Made by a program: the position numbers and the translations under genes
NCBI GenBank assembly: GCA_015229165.1
Contig: JADGCD010000055.1
Span: 1-10,994 of the forward strand
Source of the DNA: Nitrospinota bacterium
GTDB taxonomy: Bacteria; Nitrospinota_A; UBA7883; JADGGD01
Length of the DNA stretch: 10,994 nucleotides
Reading direction: 5' to 3'
The notes under the pieces: model-generated
Seen by the model: only the letters and a program-made list of their open reading frames with translations
What the model was told of the DNA's origin: nothing
Database searches by the model: none
Shown here: in pieces, positions 6,610 to 10,994 of the stretch
How positions within the stretch are numbered: position 1 is the stretch's first letter
Layout of the letters: each line of letters starts with the position of its first letter

Positions 6610-7642
6610 AGGTCCACTTCCTTATGAGGATCTGGGAGAGGTAGTTGATGACGAAGGTGAAGAGGATCAGCAGCAGCCCCAGCAGGAAGAGGACCGAGTA
6701 GTGGGTCCAGCCGATGATCACCTCGGCCATCTCGGCGCCGATGGTGGCGGCCAACGACCGGGCGCCGCTGGTCAGGTGGGCGTCCAGCACGGCGGCGTTG
6801 CCAGAGCACATCAGGACGATCATCGTCTCGCCGAAACAGCGCCCGAAACCGAGGAGGGCGGCGGCGAAGACCTTGCCGTAGGTGGCCGGGATGATTACCC
6901 GGCCGATCACCTGATAGTCGTACATCCCCACCGCCTTGGCGGCCAGAATCTGGTCCCTCGAATAGGAGGAGTAGATGTCTTCGAAAAGGGTGGTCATGAT
7001 CGGGATCACCGTCAGCGACAACACCGTCCCGGCCAGGAAGGCGTTGAGCCGGTAGGGGTAGCCGAACAGGTCCTGGAAATAGGTGGCGAAGAACATGAGC
7101 CCCAGAAACCCCAGCACCACCGACGGAATCCCCGCCAGCAGCTCGGTGATCACCTTCACCGCGTAGCGCATCCGCCGGGGGAGGTAAAAGGCGATGGCGA
7201 TGGCGGTGAAGAAGGAGAGAACCGTCCCTTCGACCACGGCGACGATGGTGATCTTGAACGTCCCGGCCATCAGCGGCCAGAGGGAGAAGGTAGACTGGTC
7301 GCTGACCGGCTGCCAGATCGGCTGTCCCAGAAGGTTGTCCAGCGTCTGGAAGATGGAGGCGTCGCGCTCGAACTCCTCTTCGTTCTCCGTGTCGTGGTAG
7401 AGCGACATTTCGTTGCGCTGGTCGACGTTAGTGAAAATCGGCAGCGATTCCTTGGCGACGAAGATGAAGATGGACAGCACCATCACCACCGCCAGCGCCC
7501 CGCCGAGGAAAAGGATGGTGACCGCGGCCAGTTGCTCCCGGCGGCGGCGGGCCATCCACCGGATCTGGTCGCGGGTGGAAGCGGCAGCCTCCGGGTCGGC
7601 GGGATATTCGGCCGGGCGGCCGACGGTGTCGTCGATCATCAT
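6602..7642 (-). CDS. pstC: Phosphate ABC transporter permease PstC
   Basis: PstC pairs with PstA to form the transmembrane path. The product is 346 residues, longer than the common ~300-320. The extra length lies in a charged cytoplasmic N-terminus (residues 1-38, including WMARRRREQ) and an acidic segment between the first and second membrane helices (about 66-125, including TENEEEFERD). TM1 is near 40-63. The EAA loop DQILAAKAVGMYDYQVIGRV with IIPATYG spans 230-256, and GFGRCFGETMIVLM (265-278) is the usual PstC helix motif. The ATG at 7642 follows GAGAGGAACC, a good ribosome-binding site; a second ATG codon adjoins it at 7639. The gene starts 25 bases after the phoR stop. Confidence 0.95.
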   Translation of the reverse strand: MMIDDTVGRPAEYPADPEAAASTRDQIRWMARRRREQLAAVTILFLGGALAVVMVLSIFIFVAKESLPIFTNVDQRNEMSLYHDTENEEEFERDASIFQTLDNLLGQPIWQPVSDQSTFSLWPLMAGTFKITIVAVVEGTVLSFFTAIAIAFYLPRRMRYAVKVITELLAGIPSVVLGFLGLMFFATYFQDLFGYPYRLNAFLAGTVLSLTVIPIMTTLFEDIYSSYSRDQILAAKAVGMYDYQVIGRVIIPATYGKVFAAALLGFGRCFGETMIVLMCSGNAAVLDAHLTSGARSLAATIGAEMAEVIIGWTHYSVLFLLGLLLILFTFVINYLSQILIRKWTYA

Positions 7643-7667
7643 CGGTTCCTCTCGATCTCGTTTCGGC

Positions 7668-9398
7668 TCATGCCGGAATGATCAGGGTGAAAACGCTCCC
7701 CTCGCCGGGGACCGACTGGACCGTCACCCGTCCCCCGTGGGCCAGCGCGACGTTCTTGACGATGGAGAGCCCCAGACCGGTCCCCCCCCGGGCGCGGCTC
7801 CGGGCGGCGTCCACCCGGTAGAAGCGCTCGAAGATCCGCTCCAGATGGGCCTTGTCGATCCCCACCCCCCGGTCCCGCACTGCAAGGTAGAGGGTCTTGC
7901 CGGTAACGGTGGCGGTCACCTCCACCGTTTTCCCCTCGTCGGAATGGGCGATGGCGTTGTCCAGCAGGTTGGTCACCGCCCGCTCCACGAGGGGGCGATT
8001 GATCCGGACCGCGACGCCGGGGGGGCAGTCGACCGTCACCGCCACCTTCCGTCCGGCGGCCTTCGGGGTCAGATCCTCCACCGCCTGGGTCAGGATCGGC
8101 AGGAGCGGCTGCTCCACAAACGGGGTCTCTTCCCCCTCCTTCTCCCCCCGCCGGTCGAGCCGGGCCAGGGTCAGCAGATCCTCCACGATGGCGCCCAGCC
8201 GGTCGACGTGGCGCTGGACCACGTCGAGGAACCGTCGAGTCTGTTCCGGATCGGTCAGGTCGTCCTCCCGCAGCGTCTCCACATACCCCCGGATGGAGGT
8301 GATGGGGGTCCGCAATTCGTGGGAGACGTTGGCGGCGAAGTCGCGCCGGAGGTTTTCGAGGCGGCGCAGGTCGGTGACGTCGCTGATGGTGGCCACCAGT
8401 CCCCCGAAGACCCCCTTGTCCAGTATCAGCGGGGTCGCCACCAGTTGCAGGGAACGGGGGGTGGGGCCATGTTCGTAGACCACCTCCCGCTCCAGCGACG
8501 TGGGATGGGCCAACGCTTCCGTCAGGGTCCGCAACAGGTCGCCGTTGGGCAGAACATCCGCAAGGGGCGCCCCTGCGACCACCTCGCTCCTGATGGAGAG
8601 GATCCGTCGCAACGCCGGGTTGACGCGGATGATCGCTCCGTCGGGACCGACGGCCAGCACCCCCTCTTTCATGGAGGCGAGGATCGCCACCCCTCCCCGG
8701 TCCGATTCGTCGGCCTCGGTGAGGCGACCGGCCAGCGCCCCGCCCATCCGGTTGAGGCTCTCGGCCACGGTGGCGAACTCGGCGATCTCCCCGCCGTAGA
8801 CCGGCTGGTCGAACCGGGCCAGGGCGTAGCGCGCCGCCCCCTGCCCGAGCAGCTCCAGCGGGCCGTTGACGACCCGGCGCATCCGCCAGGCGACGAAGGC
8901 GGCGGCCCCCGTGACCAGCAGGAGCATGCCGACCCAGAAAAGAAAGCCCCCCTGCCCCCCCGCCGGGGCGGGACGAGAGAGCGCCACGGCGCCGATGACC
9001 ACCCCTTCGGAAATGATCGGAAGGGCCACGGCCATCCGCTCCCCCTCCCGCCAGACCGGGGCCCCGGCCAGCGCCGGTTCGATCCCCTTGGCGCCCAGAC
9101 CGATGTCGCCGCTGGAGCAGAGAACCGCCCCGTCCGCCCCGGCGATCACCACCGAGAGGCCGTCGGGCGACCCCAGCCGCCGACAGAGGCCCGACAGGGT
9201 CTGGGGGTGCCGGTCGATGATCGGGTCGACCGCCACCTCGCGGAGAAGATCCCCCATCTGCCGCAACGAGGCGCGGCTCTCTTCCCGGAGAATGCGATTG
9301 GCGTGCTCGGTTAGGGGGATCACCATGACCCCCGTCGTCACGACCAGTAGCCCGAGAAGGGGGGGGAAAAACCGGCTGAAAAGAGTCGGGGAGGCCAT
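7668..9398 (-). CDS. phoR: Phosphate-regulon sensor histidine kinase PhoR
   Basis: PhoR is the membrane kinase/phosphatase that controls PhoB according to phosphate supply relayed by Pst and PhoU. Domains of the 576-residue product in order: TM1 about 11-29, a periplasmic sensor region about 30-150, TM2 about 151-171, a HAMP-like linker about 172-228, a PAS domain about 236-342, the HisKA dimerisation domain with SHELRTPITSIRGY (phosphorylated H360), and the HATPase_c domain. The last has the N-box TNLLDNAIAHS (476-486), G1 box DRGVGI (509-514), F box FERFYR (523-528) and G2 box GGTGLGLSI (538-546). The PAS domain and the adjacent phoB and pst genes support PhoR over a generic kinase. A substantial periplasmic domain distinguishes it from E. 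coli PhoR, which lacks one, but resembles the PhoR/PhoP type of other phyla. The ATG at 9398 lies 2 bases beyond the phoB stop. Confidence 0.93.
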   Translation of the reverse strand: MASPTLFSRFFPPLLGLLVVTTGVMVIPLTEHANRILREESRASLRQMGDLLREVAVDPIIDRHPQTLSGLCRRLGSPDGLSVVIAGADGAVLCSSGDIGLGAKGIEPALAGAPVWREGERMAVALPIISEGVVIGAVALSRPAPAGGQGGFLFWVGMLLLVTGAAAFVAWRMRRVVNGPLELLGQGAARYALARFDQPVYGGEIAEFATVAESLNRMGGALAGRLTEADESDRGGVAILASMKEGVLAVGPDGAIIRVNPALRRILSIRSEVVAGAPLADVLPNGDLLRTLTEALAHPTSLEREVVYEHGPTPRSLQLVATPLILDKGVFGGLVATISDVTDLRRLENLRRDFAANVSHELRTPITSIRGYVETLREDDLTDPEQTRRFLDVVQRHVDRLGAIVEDLLTLARLDRRGEKEGEETPFVEQPLLPILTQAVEDLTPKAAGRKVAVTVDCPPGVAVRINRPLVERAVTNLLDNAIAHSDEGKTVEVTATVTGKTLYLAVRDRGVGIDKAHLERIFERFYRVDAARSRARGGTGLGLSIVKNVALAHGGRVTVQSVPGEGSVFTLIIPA

Positions 9399-9400
9399 GG

Positions 9401-10072
9401 TCAGCCGTCGAACCGGTAGCCGACACCCCGGACGGTGAGGAGACGGGCGCCGACCGGGCCGAGTTTGCGGCGCAGGGCGGTCATGTGGACATCGACCGAC
9501 CGGTCGGTGACGGTCATCTCCCCCCCCCGGATGTCGGCCACGATCTGCTGGCGGGTCATCACCCCGCCGCGACGGCGCAGCAGGGCGTCGAGAATGGCGA
9601 ACTCGGAAAAGGTCAAATCGACGGGGGCGCCGTCGAGGGTCGCCTCGTGCCGGGTCCGGTCGAGCAACAGTCCGTCGATGGTGACGGTGTCGCTGGCGGG
9701 GAGGGTTTGGGTCCGCCGTAGCAGGGTGGCGATCCGCGCCAGCAACACCTTGCCGGAAAAGGGCTTCACCACATAGTCGTCGGCGCCCGCCTCCAGCCCC
9801 CGGACGATGTCTTCCTCTTCCCCCTTGGCGGTCAGCATGAGGATCGGCAGGTCGGCGGTGGCGCCCCCCTTGCGGAGACGGCGGGCGACCTCCAGCCCGG
9901 AGAGGCCGGGGAGCATCAGGTCGAGCAGCACCAGGCCCGGCGGGGAGGCCAGCCCCTTCTTGAGCCCCTCTTCGCCAGTGGCGGCGGTATCGACCTCGTA
10001 CCCGGCTTTGACCAGGTTGTGGCGCAAGAGTTCGAGAATGTCCTCTTCGTCTTCAATGACCAGAATTTTCAT
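9401..10072 (-). CDS. phoB: Phosphate-regulon response regulator PhoB
   Basis: PhoB is the OmpR-class transcription factor of the phosphate regulon. The receiver domain (about 1-118) has the acidic pocket VIEDEED (5-11), the phosphorylated aspartate D51 in LLDLMLPG, T81 in MLTAKG and K103 in VVKPF. The winged-helix DNA-binding domain (about 128-223) shows LTFSEFAILDALLRRRGGV, the recognition helix TDRSVDVHMTALRRKLG (189-205) and the wing TVRGVGYRF (213-221). Length 223 is typical. The start was placed at the ATG at 10072 because MKILVIEDEED is the canonical receiver N-terminus and GAGGA lies about 10 bases before it; the frame runs 26 codons further upstream but those residues match nothing in the family. 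The gene heads the phoB-phoR-pstCAB-phoU operon. Confidence 0.95.
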   Translation of the reverse strand: MKILVIEDEEDILELLRHNLVKAGYEVDTAATGEEGLKKGLASPPGLVLLDLMLPGLSGLEVARRLRKGGATADLPILMLTAKGEEEDIVRGLEAGADDYVVKPFSGKVLLARIATLLRRTQTLPASDTVTIDGLLLDRTRHEATLDGAPVDLTFSEFAILDALLRRRGGVMTRQQIVADIRGGEMTVTDRSVDVHMTALRRKLGPVGARLLTVRGVGYRFDG

Positions 10073-10139
10073 GCGGACAGTCCTCGGGTACCACCACGGT
10101 GCGACATAGGGCCGATTCTGGCAGATCGGGGCGCCAGCG

Positions 10140-10172
10140 GCCGTTAACATTCCGTTAAGAATTCATGAACAG
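10140..10172 (-). promoter_or_regulatory. Candidate PhoB-binding array: three tandem 11-bp units upstream of phoB
   Basis: On the minus strand three consecutive 11-mers read CTGTTCATGAA (10172-10162), TTCTTAACGGA (10161-10151) and ATGTTAACGGC (10150-10140). The last two share 8 of 11 positions and contain an identical TTAACGG; the first is looser and resembles the CTGTCAT half-site. OmpR/PhoB-family regulators bind direct repeats with exactly this 11-bp period, and the site is about 70-100 bases upstream of the phoB start. The units differ from the E. coli Pho-box consensus and no good -10 box sits at the expected distance, so PhoB binding is an inference. Confidence 0.45.
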
Positions 10173-10186
10173 CAAAACAAGCTGTT
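10168..10186. other. Small hairpin just after the nadC stop, possible weak terminator
   Basis: AACAGC (10168-10173) pairs with GCTGTT (10181-10186) around a 7-base loop, 4 bases after the nadC stop codon. On the nadC strand no T run follows, while on the plus strand TTCTTT does. The 6-bp stem is weak, so nadC transcripts may continue into phoB. Confidence 0.3.
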
Positions 10187-10190
10187 TTCT

Positions 10191-10994
10191 TTACAGATCT
10201 ACCCGCAGCGACAGGTCGGCCGCCGGGGCCGAATGGGTCAGGCTGCCGACCGAAATATACCCCACCCCCGCCTCGGCGTAGCGACGGACGGTGGTCAGGG
10301 TCATGTTCCCCGACGCCTCGGTCTCGGCTTTCTTCCCGACGAGGGCCACGGCCTTTTTCACCTCGGCCGGGGTCATGTTGTCGAGAAGAATCCGATTCGC
10401 CCCCGCCTCCAACGCCTGCTTCACCTGGTCGAGAGTCTCCGCCTCCACCTCCACGAATCCCCGCCTGCCGACGATGGTCCGGGCGCCGATCACCGCCTTG
10501 GCGATCCCCCCGGCGGCGGCGATATGGTTCTCTTTTATAAGAATGGCCTCCGACAGGTCGCGCCGGTGGTTCTCCCCCCCCCCGGCGGTGACGGCGTATT
10601 TCTCCAGATCGCGCATGAGGGGGGTGGTCTTGCGGGTGTCGAGAATCACGCAGCCGGTCCCGGCCACGGCGTCGACGAATTTCCGGGTAAGGGAGGCGAC
10701 GCCGGAAAGCCGTTGCAGGAAATTGAGCGCCACCCGCTCCCCGGTCAGGACCGACCGGGCCGGGCCGGTGACGGTGGCAAGTTTCGTCCCCGGCGCGACC
10801 ATTTCCCCCTCTTTGACATGCGGGACGATCCGGCACCGCTCGTCGACCACCCGGAAGGTGGCGGCGAAGAGGGGCAATCCGGCCACCACCGTCTCCCCCT
10901 TGGCGGTGAGGGTGGCCACGCACCGGGTCCCTTCGGGGATGGTGGCCTGCGAGGTGATGTCCCCCCGGGGGGCGTCCTCCATGAGGGCCGCTTC
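10191..10994 (-). CDS. nadC: Nicotinate-nucleotide pyrophosphorylase (carboxylating), 5' end outside window
   Basis: NadC (quinolinate phosphoribosyltransferase) converts quinolinate and PRPP to nicotinate mononucleotide, CO2 and pyrophosphate in de novo NAD synthesis. The 267 visible residues begin at the edge with EAALMEDAPRGDITS, the conserved start of the N-terminal domain, so only about 10-25 residues are missing. The ATG at 10982 falls inside this conserved motif and is unlikely to be the true start. Family motifs follow in order: GERVALNFLQRLSGVA, DTRKTTPLMRDLEKYAV, AGGGENHRRDLSEAILIKEN, VEVEAETL, LLDNM, EASGNM and GVGYISVGSLTHSA near the C-terminus. These include the arginine, lysine and histidine residues that bind quinolinate and PRPP. 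One small oddity is TTPLMR where most members have TTPGLR. It ends 118 bases before the phoB start on the same strand; no functional link to phosphate uptake is implied. Confidence 0.96.
   Translation of the reverse strand, partial: EAALMEDAPRGDITSQATIPEGTRCVATLTAKGETVVAGLPLFAATFRVVDERCRIVPHVKEGEMVAPGTKLATVTGPARSVLTGERVALNFLQRLSGVASLTRKFVDAVAGTGCVILDTRKTTPLMRDLEKYAVTAGGGENHRRDLSEAILIKENHIAAAGGIAKAVIGARTIVGRRGFVEVEAETLDQVKQALEAGANRILLDNMTPAEVKKAVALVGKKAETEASGNMTLTTVRRYAEAGVGYISVGSLTHSAPAADLSLRVDL

Noticed and set aside
10073..10150. Upstream extension of phoB by 26 residues to an ATG at 10150
   Set aside because: The extension has no receiver-domain similarity and would overlap the candidate regulatory repeats. 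The ATG at 10072 has a ribosome-binding site and the canonical N-terminus.

Overview
The window is GC-rich, almost fully coding DNA from a Gram-negative bacterium. The evidence is a secreted protein with a Sec signal peptide, a periplasmic PstS, the PhoR/PhoB pair and SecA. The proteins look proteobacterial or of a nearby deep-branching Gram-negative lineage. Sequence inspection alone does not let me place it more closely.

Layout from left to right: (1) 1-1775, minus strand, the first 591 residues of SecA, cut by the left edge. (2) 1849-2583, plus strand, a small exported protein of unknown function, divergent from secA across a 73-bp gap. (3) 2716-3567, minus strand, pstS, with a UUCG-tetraloop terminator beyond its stop. 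(4) 3568-4232, a 665-bp stretch without a credible gene. It holds two pairs of imperfect direct repeats and several hairpins, and some stem substitutions between repeat copies are compensatory. (5) 10072 down to 4233, minus strand, a compact operon phoB-phoR-pstC-pstA-pstB-phoU. (6) 10191-10994, minus strand, the C-terminal ~267 residues of NadC, cut by the right edge.

The centre is a phosphate-acquisition and phosphate-sensing locus. PstS captures phosphate in the periplasm, PstC and PstA form the channel and PstB powers it. PhoU should link transporter state to the sensor kinase PhoR, which phosphorylates PhoB. The order is unusual: the two-component genes lead the operon and pstS lies last, separated by the repeat-rich spacer, so it probably has its own promoter. 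Three tandem 11-bp units upstream of phoB are a candidate PhoB-binding array and suggest autoregulation.

Nothing here amounts to a clearly new system. The least explained part is the spacer between phoU and pstS, where the 141-bp tandem repeat has covarying stems and ends in a terminator-like hairpin on the plus strand.
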